Positions 17,393-25,257 of a stretch of 64,000 nucleotides of DNA are shown piece after piece. Position 1 is the stretch's first letter; every line of letters starts with the position of its first letter. A program made the position numbers and the translations under genes. This DNA comes from Xanthomonas sp. Leaf131. GTDB lineage: Bacteria > Pseudomonadota > Gammaproteobacteria > Xanthomonadales > Xanthomonadaceae. The stretch is from the NCBI RefSeq assembly GCF_001423495.1, contig NZ_LMOG01000001.1, positions 248,001 to 312,000 of the forward strand. The letters are read 5' to 3'. Under the pieces are notes generated by a model that was not told the DNA's origin, did not search any database, and worked only from the letters and a program-made list of their open reading frames with translations.

Positions 17393-19258
17393 TCAAGGTG
17401 CTGAAACGGTGATGGGCTGTTCCCACCAGTCCTCGACGCTGCCGTCGTGGCCGTGCAGGCGCAGTCCCAGCCAATGCGTGCCTGGGGGCAGCGCGTGGGT
17501 GTCGAGGGTGGCGGTGAAGCCGACGTGCGGATGCTGTGGATCGGTGGAGATCTTCCAGTACGGGCGCACGTCCAGTGGCGCACCGTAATCGGCGCGAACG
17601 ACCGGGCGACCATCGATCAGCAGCTCTACATCCGACAGACCAACGCCATCCTTGAATGCCCAGCCGCGCACCTGCACCCGGCCAGACACGCTTACATCGG
17701 GTAGCGGCGTATCGATCCACGCCATCGCCGGGGCGATGCACGGCCCTGGCTGGCGTTGCGCCGGCAGCGCGAACAACAGGAAGCGTTGGTAACCGTGATC
17801 GGTAGAAACAACCGTGGGCGGCGGCAATGGCCCAACCATGTCGCAGATGGCGTGGTAACGCTTCAACAGGTCGCGATAGCGCTGATCGCTGGGCGAGAGC
17901 ACCAGCAAGCGTGGTCCGGCACGCGTGCCGTCACTGAGCAAGCCCCACTGCAGCAATTGCGCGCTGCGCCCGTGCTTGTCGTTCAAGTCCGCGCGTAACA
18001 CTTCGACATTGGCATCGTGCAACTGAAAACCGAGCTCGGCGCCGACCTTGAAGTTTTCCGCCAGTATCCGCGTGCCCGGCGGCATCTGCGCGAGCCTGGC
18101 TTTGACCGCACCCGCCAGGTGCTTCCAGCCGGCGAAATTGCGTGGGTAGTATTTTTCGCCGGCCGCATGTGCGCGGATCGACGGCACCGATACCGCCAGG
18201 TAGTAACCGTATGCGCCCAGGGTACCGAGCAGGGCGATCACCCAGGCCGCGCGACGCAGCGCATGCGGCCAACGCATCAGGATCACCGGTACCGCGACCA
18301 GCAAGGCCAGATAGCCCGGCAGCGGCCAATGGAAGCTGATCCGCTCCGCATCGCTGAAGAAGCCGAGCACGAAGATCGCCACGGTCGAAATGCCGCCCAG
18401 CAAACCGAAATACCGCCATTGCGCGCGCGAGCCGCCGCCGGCGCGCAGGCCGGCCACGCTGACCTTGACCATCGCCCAGGCCAGCAGCGGGGTCACCAGC
18501 ACCGTCTGTATCAGCAAAAACCACAACCCGGTGATCTGGAACCGCCATGGATGCCGGTCGACTAACTGGAAGCGCAGCCCGGCCTCGTCATGGTCGGTGT
18601 TCCAGAACAGCAGCGGCAGCCAGCTCACCGTGCCCACCGTCAGCGCCATCCAGACGCGCGGGTCGCGCAGGACCGCGCGCCCCTGCGGAATGCACAGCAA
18701 CGCGATGCAGCCCACCCCGATCACGCCGATGAAGCGGTAATGGCTGAGCGCACCGATCACCAACCCGATGGCGAGCTCGAGCGCACTGGTGGCATCGACC
18801 TCGCGCAGCAGGCGCGCGCCGGCATCCATGCACAGCACCGCCGCCAGCGCCATCGGCACATCCGGCACCGCCAGAATGCCGAGCGTGGCCGATAGCGGCA
18901 TCAGCAAGGTCAGGCTGCCTGCCTGCCAGCCCAGCGTGGAGCCGAACCAGCGCGTGGCGATATGCGCAATCAGCCACGGCAGCAGCGCGGAAATGGCCAG
19001 AAACGGCAAGCGCAAAGCCAATAGATGATGCCCGCCGACTTCCACACCCAGCCGCGCCAGCCAGGCCGTCATGCCCGGCAGATCGGAATACGCGGCGGCC
19101 AGATGCTGGCCTTCCTGCCAATAGAACGCCTCGTCCACAAACAACGGCAGCCGCGCGGCAATCAACAGCTTGACGGCTGTCGCCAGTGTCCACAGGATCA
19201 CGAAGGTGCGATGTGCGCGTTGGTCCCCTTGCATTGCCCTGTGCACTCTTCTTTTCAC
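17393..19258 (-). CDS. ArnT/PMT-like membrane glycosyltransferase (GT39 family)
   Basis: 621 residues. About nine to ten membrane spans in the first 370 residues; the first periplasmic loop has the acidic pair Asp42-Glu43 in FVDEAFYWQEG, the catalytic signature of ArnT/PMT-type enzymes. A soluble domain of about 240 residues follows, ending in a beta-rich module (PDVSVSGRVQVRGWAFKDG). Likely transfers a sugar from a lipid carrier to an envelope acceptor. Start is uncertain: GTG at 19258 or ATG at 19234. It is divergent from moxR, whose ATG lies only 14 bases away, so the promoters must overlap the coding regions. Confidence 0.82.
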   Translation of the reverse strand: MKRRVHRAMQGDQRAHRTFVILWTLATAVKLLIAARLPLFVDEAFYWQEGQHLAAAYSDLPGMTAWLARLGVEVGGHHLLALRLPFLAISALLPWLIAHIATRWFGSTLGWQAGSLTLLMPLSATLGILAVPDVPMALAAVLCMDAGARLLREVDATSALELAIGLVIGALSHYRFIGVIGVGCIALLCIPQGRAVLRDPRVWMALTVGTVSWLPLLFWNTDHDEAGLRFQLVDRHPWRFQITGLWFLLIQTVLVTPLLAWAMVKVSVAGLRAGGGSRAQWRYFGLLGGISTVAIFVLGFFSDAERISFHWPLPGYLALLVAVPVILMRWPHALRRAAWVIALLGTLGAYGYYLAVSVPSIRAHAAGEKYYPRNFAGWKHLAGAVKARLAQMPPGTRILAENFKVGAELGFQLHDANVEVLRADLNDKHGRSAQLLQWGLLSDGTRAGPRLLVLSPSDQRYRDLLKRYHAICDMVGPLPPPTVVSTDHGYQRFLLFALPAQRQPGPCIAPAMAWIDTPLPDVSVSGRVQVRGWAFKDGVGLSDVELLIDGRPVVRADYGAPLDVRPYWKISTDPQHPHVGFTATLDTHALPPGTHWLGLRLHGHDGSVEDWWEQPITVSAP

Positions 19259-19271
19259 CTACGGAATTGTG

Positions 19272-20225
19272 ATGTCGACACCGCTGCGTTCCACGGAAAT
19301 GCTAACCGATGCGCTGCGCCAATCGCTGCGGCGCGCGCAAGACCAGGTCAATTCGCTGCTGCTGGGCAAGGCGCAGGAAGTGCGTCTGGCATTCGTGGCG
19401 CTGCTCTCGGGCGGGCATCTGCTGATCGAGGATCTGCCCGGCCTGGGCAAGACCACCCTCGCCCACGCGATGGCCTCCAGCCTGGGGCTGGGCTTCCAGC
19501 GCGTGCAGTTCACCTCCGACCTGCTGCCGGCCGATGTGCTGGGCGTGTCGGTGTACGACGCCGCCTCGCGCCAGTTCCAGTTCCATCCCGGCCCGGTGTT
19601 CACCAACGTGCTGCTGGCCGACGAAATCAATCGCGCGCCGCCGCGTACGCAAAGCTCGCTGCTGGAGGCCATGGCCGAACAGCAGGTCACCCTCGACGGG
19701 GTCACCCACGCGTTGCCGGAGCCGTTTTTCGTGATCGCCACGCAAAACCCGGTCGATCTGTCCGGCACCTTCCCGCTGCCGGATTCGCAACTTGACCGTT
19801 TTCTGCTGCGGCTCAGCCTGGGTTACCCCAGCGCCGATGCCGAACGCGCGTTGTTGTCCGGCGTGGATCGGCGCGAGCTGATCGCCCAGGCGGTGCCACA
19901 ACTCAGCGATACCGACGTGGTCGCATTGCGCGCGGTGGTCAGCCAGATCCACACCAGCGATGCGCTGATCGGCTATGTGCAGGCCTTGCTGCTGCGCAGC
20001 CGCCAGCACGCCGGCGTGCGCGTCGGTCTGTCGCCGCGTGCCGGCATCGCGCTGCTGCGTGCAGCCAAGGCTTACGCGCTGCTGCTCGGGCGCGAGCATG
20101 TGTTGCCGGAAGACGTGCAGGCGTTGTTCGTCGCGGTGGCCGGGCATCGGCTGGTGCCGGAGGCAGAATCCTCGTCCGGGCCGGCGCTGGCCAAAGCGCT
20201 GCTGCACAGCGTGCCGGTGGACTGA
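19272..20225 (+). CDS. MoxR-type AAA+ ATPase
   Basis: 317 residues from the ATG at 19272. MoxR ATPases are thought to act as chaperones for a DUF58/VWA partner. Walker A is EDLPGLGKTTLA near residue 57-68, Walker B is ADEINRAPPRTQSSLLEAM, sensor ATQNPVDLSGTFPLP, and arginine finger SQLDRFLLR. First gene of the moxR-DUF58-tgpA-slp operon, 5 bases ahead of the DUF58 gene. Confidence 0.93.
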   Translation: MSTPLRSTEMLTDALRQSLRRAQDQVNSLLLGKAQEVRLAFVALLSGGHLLIEDLPGLGKTTLAHAMASSLGLGFQRVQFTSDLLPADVLGVSVYDAASRQFQFHPGPVFTNVLLADEINRAPPRTQSSLLEAMAEQQVTLDGVTHALPEPFFVIATQNPVDLSGTFPLPDSQLDRFLLRLSLGYPSADAERALLSGVDRRELIAQAVPQLSDTDVVALRAVVSQIHTSDALIGYVQALLLRSRQHAGVRVGLSPRAGIALLRAAKAYALLLGREHVLPEDVQALFVAVAGHRLVPEAESSSGPALAKALLHSVPVD

Positions 20226-20230
20226 CCCAG

Positions 20231-21187
20231 GTGCGTGCGCGCTTGCGCGGCGTCGGCCGCCGACTCAGCCTGCTGGCGCGCCCGCGGGGCGCAGAGGCCT
20301 TGCCGATCGTGCTGGATCGGCGGCGCATCTACGTGCTGCCGACGCGCTTCGGGCTGTTCGTCACCGTCTTGCTGCTGGCGATGCTGCTGGGCGCGTTGAA
20401 CTACAACAACAACCCCGCCCTGCTGCTGGCGTTGTTGCTGGCCACCGCGGGGATTGCCAGCAGCATCATGGCGCACCTGCAGTTGTCGGCGCTGCGCATC
20501 GAGGCGGTGTCGGCCGAGCCGGTGGTCGCCGGCGAGCCATTACGCATGCGGGTGTCGCTGGCACGGCGCGATACCCGCGTGCGTCGCGGATTGCGCCTTG
20601 ATCATCTGGAAAGCAGCGGTTTCTGTTCGCTGATCGAGCACGACATGGCCGACGTCGACCTATTGATCCCCACCGAACGCCGCGGCTGGCAGGACATCGA
20701 ACGGATTCGCCTGTCCAGCACCCAGCCGCTGGGGCTGGTGCGCGCCTGGTCGTGGGCCTGGCCGGAAACACCGTTGCTGGCCTATCCCAAACCCGAAGAA
20801 CAGGGACCGTCATTGCCCGAAGGCGCCGGTTCGCCCAACCAGACCCGCCTGCACCCGCAAGGCGAGGAGTTGCACCAGCTGCGCCCGTATCGCGCCGGCG
20901 ATGCACCGCGCACCATTTCCTGGAAGCACTCCGCGCGCCGCGACACCTTGCTGGTGCGCGAATACGAGCAGCCCCTGGGCATCGAAGTCACGCTGGACTG
21001 GCGCACGCTCAACGCGCTGCCCTACGAACGCCGCATCGCGCGGCTTGCCCGCTGGGTCAACCTGGCCGAGTGCGACGGGCGGCGCTACCGCTTACTGCTG
21101 CCGGGCCAGCCGCCACTGGGTCCTGCACAAGGACCGTCGCACCATCACCTATGTCTGCGCGCCCTGGCCCTGCTTCCTCATGACTGA
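20231..21187 (+). CDS. DUF58 domain protein
   Basis: 318 residues with a GTG start. Two hydrophobic segments at about 40-80, then a soluble region and the DUF58 core around residue 215-260 (LRPYRAGDAPRTISWKHSAR, LLVREYE). DUF58 proteins are widespread MoxR partners of unknown biochemical role. The stop overlaps the tgpA start by 8 bases (ATGACTGA), so the two are coupled. Confidence 0.88.
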   Translation: MRARLRGVGRRLSLLARPRGAEALPIVLDRRRIYVLPTRFGLFVTVLLLAMLLGALNYNNNPALLLALLLATAGIASSIMAHLQLSALRIEAVSAEPVVAGEPLRMRVSLARRDTRVRRGLRLDHLESSGFCSLIEHDMADVDLLIPTERRGWQDIERIRLSSTQPLGLVRAWSWAWPETPLLAYPKPEEQGPSLPEGAGSPNQTRLHPQGEELHQLRPYRAGDAPRTISWKHSARRDTLLVREYEQPLGIEVTLDWRTLNALPYERRIARLARWVNLAECDGRRYRLLLPGQPPLGPAQGPSHHHLCLRALALLPHD

Positions 21188-23132
21188 GCCGTCCCTCCCG
21201 ATCACCCAGGCCAGCCGCGGCTGGGTGCTGGCCACCAGTTGGCTGGCACTGGCGCCGTTGCTGTTGCAGCTACCGGGGTTGCTCGCCGGCACCATTGCCG
21301 TGGCCGCCGTGCTGGTCGTCGTACTGAGCTGGCGCGGCACCTTGATGGCACCGGTACGGCTGTTGCTGGTGGTCGCGATGCTGGCGGCGGTGTATTGGCA
21401 AATCGGCATGCGTTTCGGGCGCGACACCGGCTGCGCGGTGTTGGCCGCGATGCTGGCGATCAAGGCCTCCGAACTGCGCACCCTGCGCGATGCGCGCAGC
21501 TTGCTGGGTTTTGCGTTGTTCGCGCCATTCGCAGCGTTTCTGCTCGACCAGGGGCCGGCGACGATGGGCCTGGCGCTGCTGGCGGTGGTCAGCGCGCTCT
21601 TGAGCATGCAGCGGCTGGCCGACGAGGAGCACCGCACCGGCACGCCGGCGCTGCGCCTGCAATTGCGCAGCATCGGCAAGCTGGTCGCCATCGGTGTGCC
21701 GCTTGCGCTGGCTACCTTTTGGCTGCTGCCGCGGCTGAGTTCTCCGCTGTGGGGCGTGCCCGAGCGCGCGCTGTCGCGGCCCGGTCTGTCGGACAACATG
21801 TCGCCGGGCGAATGGATCGACCTGATGGCCGACGACAGCCCGGCGCTGCGCGTGCAGTTCACCGGCAAGGCACCGCCGCCGGAGCAACGCTACTGGCGCG
21901 GGCCGGTGATGTGGGACTTCGACGGGCGCACCTGGCAGCGCGCGCGCTGGACCGGTCGCGGCCAACCCGCCTCGGTCACGGCCGGGCCGCAGCGCTACCG
22001 CTACCGCCTGGACTACGAGCCCACCGACCGGCGCCAACTGGTGTCGCTGGATCTGCCCACGCAAGCGGTGGCCAACGCCGAGTTGTCGCCCGACTACGAA
22101 CTGTTTGCGCAGCGGCCTCTGAGTGCGCTGACCCGCTGGGAACTGCAATCGGCACCACCGGCACGTTTCGACACCGACCTGCCCGACCAACTGCGCAAGC
22201 GTGCGCTGGCTCTGCCACCCGGTTTCAATCCACGTACGCTCACACTGGCAAGGCAGTGGCGCGCCGAAGCCGGCAACAACGACGATGCGGTGGTGCAACG
22301 CGCACTGCAGTGGATCACCCGCGAGTTCGCCTACACGCTGGATACGCCGCTACTCGGGCGCAACAGCGTCGACGAATTCCTGTTCCAGCAGAAAGCCGGT
22401 TTTTGCGAGCACTTCAGCTCCTCGTTCGTGGTGCTGATGCGCGCGGCCGGCATCCCGGCGCGCGTGGTCACCGGGTATGCCGGCGGCACCTACAACGGCT
22501 TCGGCAATTACTGGGTGGTGCGGCGCATGGATGCGCATGCCTGGACCGAAGTCTGGCTGGCCGACCGCGGCTGGGTGCGCGTGGACCCGACCGCCGCGGT
22601 GGCGCCGGAACGCATCTACGACACGCTGGAAGACCGCCTGCAGACCGGCGGCGGCAACAACTTCGCCCAGCTCGGCGTGTGGGCCAGCCTGGGCCAGGTC
22701 AGCGACCTGCTGCGGCGCGGCTGGAACGATCTGGTGCTGTCCTTCGATGCCGACCGCCAGCAACGGCTGCTGCAGCCTTTCGGTATCGATCGCCTGGACA
22801 CCTCCCAGCTGGCTGCCATCTTTGGCGTGTTCGCCGTCAGCGCACTGGCGTGGATGGGCTGGCTGCTGGCGCGTGGCGAGCGTGAACGCGACCCACTGCT
22901 GCGCGCCTGGCATCGGCTCAGCCGCCGCTACGGCAAGCTTGGCCTGGCACGCGAACCCTACGAACCGGCCATCGCCTGGGCGCAACGTGTCGCCCGTTCA
23001 CACCCGAATACGGCATTGTTGCCACTCAGCCAACGTTTCGCTGCCGCGCGATACGCTGGCGCTGATTCGGACAGCGCCTCACTCCTTAAAGATCTGCAGC
23101 AGCATCGCCCGCGAACCGGAGCTTCCTCATGA
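21180..23132 (+). CDS. tgpA: Membrane transglutaminase-like protein TgpA
   Basis: 650 residues from the ATG at 21180. Multi-span N-terminal region (about 1-190, DUF3488), a periplasmic transglutaminase core at about 390-490 with the papain-like triad Cys in AGFCEHFSSSF, His in MDAHAWTEVWL and Asp in RVDPTAAV, then a final membrane span near 555-575 and a cytoplasmic tail. The P. aeruginosa homologue is essential, with a periplasmic catalytic domain; its natural substrate is unclear. Always seen with MoxR and DUF58 partners, as here. Confidence 0.92.
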   Translation: MTEPSLPITQASRGWVLATSWLALAPLLLQLPGLLAGTIAVAAVLVVVLSWRGTLMAPVRLLLVVAMLAAVYWQIGMRFGRDTGCAVLAAMLAIKASELRTLRDARSLLGFALFAPFAAFLLDQGPATMGLALLAVVSALLSMQRLADEEHRTGTPALRLQLRSIGKLVAIGVPLALATFWLLPRLSSPLWGVPERALSRPGLSDNMSPGEWIDLMADDSPALRVQFTGKAPPPEQRYWRGPVMWDFDGRTWQRARWTGRGQPASVTAGPQRYRYRLDYEPTDRRQLVSLDLPTQAVANAELSPDYELFAQRPLSALTRWELQSAPPARFDTDLPDQLRKRALALPPGFNPRTLTLARQWRAEAGNNDDAVVQRALQWITREFAYTLDTPLLGRNSVDEFLFQQKAGFCEHFSSSFVVLMRAAGIPARVVTGYAGGTYNGFGNYWVVRRMDAHAWTEVWLADRGWVRVDPTAAVAPERIYDTLEDRLQTGGGNNFAQLGVWASLGQVSDLLRRGWNDLVLSFDADRQQRLLQPFGIDRLDTSQLAAIFGVFAVSALAWMGWLLARGERERDPLLRAWHRLSRRYGKLGLAREPYEPAIAWAQRVARSHPNTALLPLSQRFAAARYAGADSDSASLLKDLQQHRPRTGASS

Positions 23133-23665
23133 GTACCCGCTTTCTTCTTCCCATTGTCGCTGTGCTCGGGCTCGCCGCCTGCGCCACTGCGCCCAAGCCG
23201 CTGCAAGGCCAGTTCCCTACGGTCAGCCCGAGCGATTCCACCGCCAGCGCCCAGGTCGGCACGTCCGTGCGGTGGGGCGGCAAGATCATCCAGACGACGC
23301 CGAGCCAGGGTCAGACCTGCTTCGAACTGATCTCGCGTCCACTCAATGCCAGCGGGCGCCCGGATCGCAATGCCGTGGATGCCAGCGATGGCCGCTTCCT
23401 GGCGTGCCGTTCCGGCTTCTACGATCCGGCCGTATTCGAGCCGGGCCGCGAAGTGACCTTCATCGGCAAGATCGAAGGCTATGAAACCACCAAGATCGGC
23501 GAGTACGACTACAAGCTGCCCAAGGTGAATGCCGACGTGGTCTACCTGTGGCCGGTGGTGCGCGAGGTCGACGTGATACCGGCCTACCCCTATGGCCCGT
23601 GGGGCGATCCGTGGGGCCCGCGTTGGGGCGGCGGCTGGGGCTGGGGTGGCCGCGGTTGGTGGTAA
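23129..23665 (+). CDS. Slp-family outer-membrane lipoprotein
   Basis: 178 residues. Lipoprotein signal with lipobox LAAC (cysteine at residue 18), then an Slp domain (SVRWGGKIIQ, CFELISRPLNASGRP, LACRSGFYDPAVFEPG). Slp proteins are starvation- or stress-linked outer-membrane lipoproteins. It ends in an unusual Gly/Trp/Pro tail from about residue 152 (YGPWGDPWGP, GGGWGWGGRGWW). The start overlaps the tgpA stop by ATGA, which ties it to the moxR operon, and a strong terminator follows. Confidence 0.85.
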   Translation: MSTRFLLPIVAVLGLAACATAPKPLQGQFPTVSPSDSTASAQVGTSVRWGGKIIQTTPSQGQTCFELISRPLNASGRPDRNAVDASDGRFLACRSGFYDPAVFEPGREVTFIGKIEGYETTKIGEYDYKLPKVNADVVYLWPVVREVDVIPAYPYGPWGDPWGPRWGGGWGWGGRGWW

Positions 23666-23689
23666 TCGGCTGCTGAGTGAGTGACACGC

Positions 23690-23720
23690 AAAAACGCCGC
23701 TCGCAGGGAGTGGCGTTTTT
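23690..23720. terminator. Bidirectional intrinsic terminator
   Basis: The stem AAAAACGCC/GGCGTTTTT around a 13-base loop ends in a T-run. It closes the moxR-DUF58-tgpA-slp operon and faces the 3' end of hinT on the other strand. Confidence 0.88.
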
Positions 23721-23784
23721 GTTTGTGTGCTCTGGCTGGTCGATCAGGCCGCCATACGCTCGCGCGCTTGATCGAGCAACAACG

Positions 23785-24135
23785 TCAAGGCGTACCGAAA
23801 CGCCCCAACGGCGCGCCGGCCAGCAGATGCAGATGGATATGGAACACCGTCTGGCCGGCATGCTCGCGGCAGTTCATCACGATGCGATAGCCGTCCTGCG
23901 CCAGTCCCTGTTCGCGCGCGTACGACGCCGCAGCAAGTGCGAGCTTGCCAACCAGCAGCGCCTGCTCGGGCGGCACATCGTCCAGGGTGGGAATGGCGTG
24001 CCGTTTGGGAATGAACAGCACATGCACCGGCGCCTGCGGTGCGATGTCCTGAAAGCCCAGCACCTCGTCGTCTTCATAGACGATGTTGGCGGGGATTTCG
24101 CGACGAATGATCTTGCCGAAGAGGGTGTCGGTCAT
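23785..24135 (-). CDS. hinT: Histidine-triad nucleotide-binding protein
   Basis: 116 residues from the ATG at 24135. Purine nucleoside phosphoramidase of the HIT superfamily. Active-site triad HIHLHLLAG (His-x-His-x-His) near residue 98-104, with the HINT N-terminus FGKIIRREIPANIVYED and HVLFIPKRH. Monocistronic, flanked upstream by the inverted repeat element at 24141-24236. Confidence 0.96.
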   Translation of the reverse strand: MTDTLFGKIIRREIPANIVYEDDEVLGFQDIAPQAPVHVLFIPKRHAIPTLDDVPPEQALLVGKLALAAASYAREQGLAQDGYRIVMNCREHAGQTVFHIHLHLLAGAPLGRFGTP

Positions 24136-24140
24136 GGGCG

Positions 24141-24236
24141 GGGAATCGGGAATCGAGAATAGGGAATCGCAAGAGCTTACCGCGCCCGTCATCGCTTTCG
24201 CTTCTCCGATTCCCGATTCCTCAATCCCGATTCCCG
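24141..24236. repeat. Inverted GGGAATC/GATTCCC repeat element, copy A
   Basis: Four GGGAATC-like units (one degenerate) at 24141-24169 face four GATTCCC-like units at 24206-24235 across a 36-base spacer, so the RNA could fold into a long stem. It occupies the recR-hinT gap. Similar pairs occur at 24841-24924, 52258-52303 and 62448-62575. Confidence 0.8.
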
Positions 24237-24240
24237 GCGC

Positions 24241-24834
24241 TCAAAGCACCTCACTGCGGGTGCCAAAGGCATGCGACAAGGTGCCGCGATCCACATATTC
24301 CAGCTCGCCGCCTAGCGGCATGCCTTGCGCGAGCCGGCTCGGGCGCACTGCGTGCTGGCGCGCCAGCTGCGCCAGGTAATGCGCGGTCGCTTCGCCTTCC
24401 ACCGTGGCATTGGTGGCGATGATCATTTCGGTGACCTCACCGGCGGCCAGACGCTCGCCAAGCCGGTCCAGCCCCAACTCGCGCGGGCCGATGCCATCCA
24501 GCGGCGACAAGCGCCCCTGCAGAATGAAGTACAGCCCGCGATACCCGGTTGCGTGCTCGATCGCCAGGCGATCGGCGGGCGATTCGACCACGCACAGCTG
24601 TTGCCGGTCGCGACTGGCGCTGGCACAGATCGCACAGATTTCAGATTCGGTGAAGTCGCGGCACTGCGCGCAATGGCCGACCTTCTCCACCGCATTGGCT
24701 AGCGCCGCAGCCAGGCGACGCCCACCCTCGCGCTCGCGTTCGAGCACGTGGTAGGCCATGCGCTGCGCCGATTTCTGGCCCACACCCGGCAACACCCGGA
24801 AGGCCTCGATCAGTTGTTCGAGAAGAGATGACAT
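24241..24834 (-). CDS. recR: Recombination mediator RecR
   Basis: 197 residues. Works with RecO (and RecF) to load RecA at gaps. N-terminal helix-hairpin-helix ([15 protein letters not shown]), a four-cysteine zinc site (CAQC...CAIC, about residue 56-71), the TOPRIM segment [14 protein letters not shown] and a Walker-B-like C-terminal region. In the conserved dnaX-ebfC-recR order. Confidence 0.97.
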   Translation of the reverse strand: MSSLLEQLIEAFRVLPGVGQKSAQRMAYHVLEREREGGRRLAAALANAVEKVGHCAQCRDFTESEICAICASASRDRQQLCVVESPADRLAIEHATGYRGLYFILQGRLSPLDGIGPRELGLDRLGERLAAGEVTEMIIATNATVEGEATAHYLAQLARQHAVRPSRLAQGMPLGGELEYVDRGTLSHAFGTRSEVL

Positions 24835-24840
24835 TAGGTC

Positions 24841-24924
24841 GGGAATCGGAAATAGGGAGTGGGGAATCGCAAAGGCGAAGACGATCTGGCTCTTACGATT
24901 CCCGATTCCCCACTCCCGATTCCC
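24841..24924. repeat. Inverted GGGAATC/GATTCCC repeat element, copy B
   Basis: GGGAATC-type units at 24841-24869 and their complement at 24896-24924 are separated by a 26-base spacer; both arms also contain GGAGT/ACTCC variants at matching places. It fills the ebfC-recR gap, so transcripts from dnaX to recR would carry it as a hairpin. Confidence 0.8.
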
Positions 24925-24930
24925 AGCCTC

Positions 24931-25251
24931 TCAGAACGGCAACTTCATCCCCGGCGGCAGCTGCATGCCGGCGGTGGCCGAGCCCATCCGGTCCTTGGAC
25001 TCGGCGTCGATCTTGTTGGAGGCATCGTTGAAGGCGGCGGCGATCAGATCCTCGGCCATTTCCTGGTCGGAGAGGATGCTCGGATCGATCCGTACCTTGC
25101 GGCACTCCTTGGCGCCGGTCAGCGTCACGCTGACCATGCCGCCGCCGGCAGTGCCGGTGACTTCCAGCTTGGCCAGTTCTTCCTGGGCGCGCTGCAGGTT
25201 TTCCTGCATTTTCTGCGCCTGCTGCATCAATTGGGCAATGTTCCCACGCAT
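24931..25251 (-). CDS. ebfC: Nucleoid-associated protein, YbaB/EbfC family
   Basis: 106 residues. Small dimeric DNA-binding protein. [23 protein letters not shown] forms the N-terminal helix, followed by [27 protein letters not shown] and [10 protein letters not shown], all family-typical. It lies 6 bases downstream of dnaX and upstream of recR, the standard arrangement. Confidence 0.96.
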   Translation of the reverse strand: MRGNIAQLMQQAQKMQENLQRAQEELAKLEVTGTAGGGMVSVTLTGAKECRKVRIDPSILSDQEMAEDLIAAAFNDASNKIDAESKDRMGSATAGMQLPPGMKLPF

Positions 25252-25257
25252 GTATCG

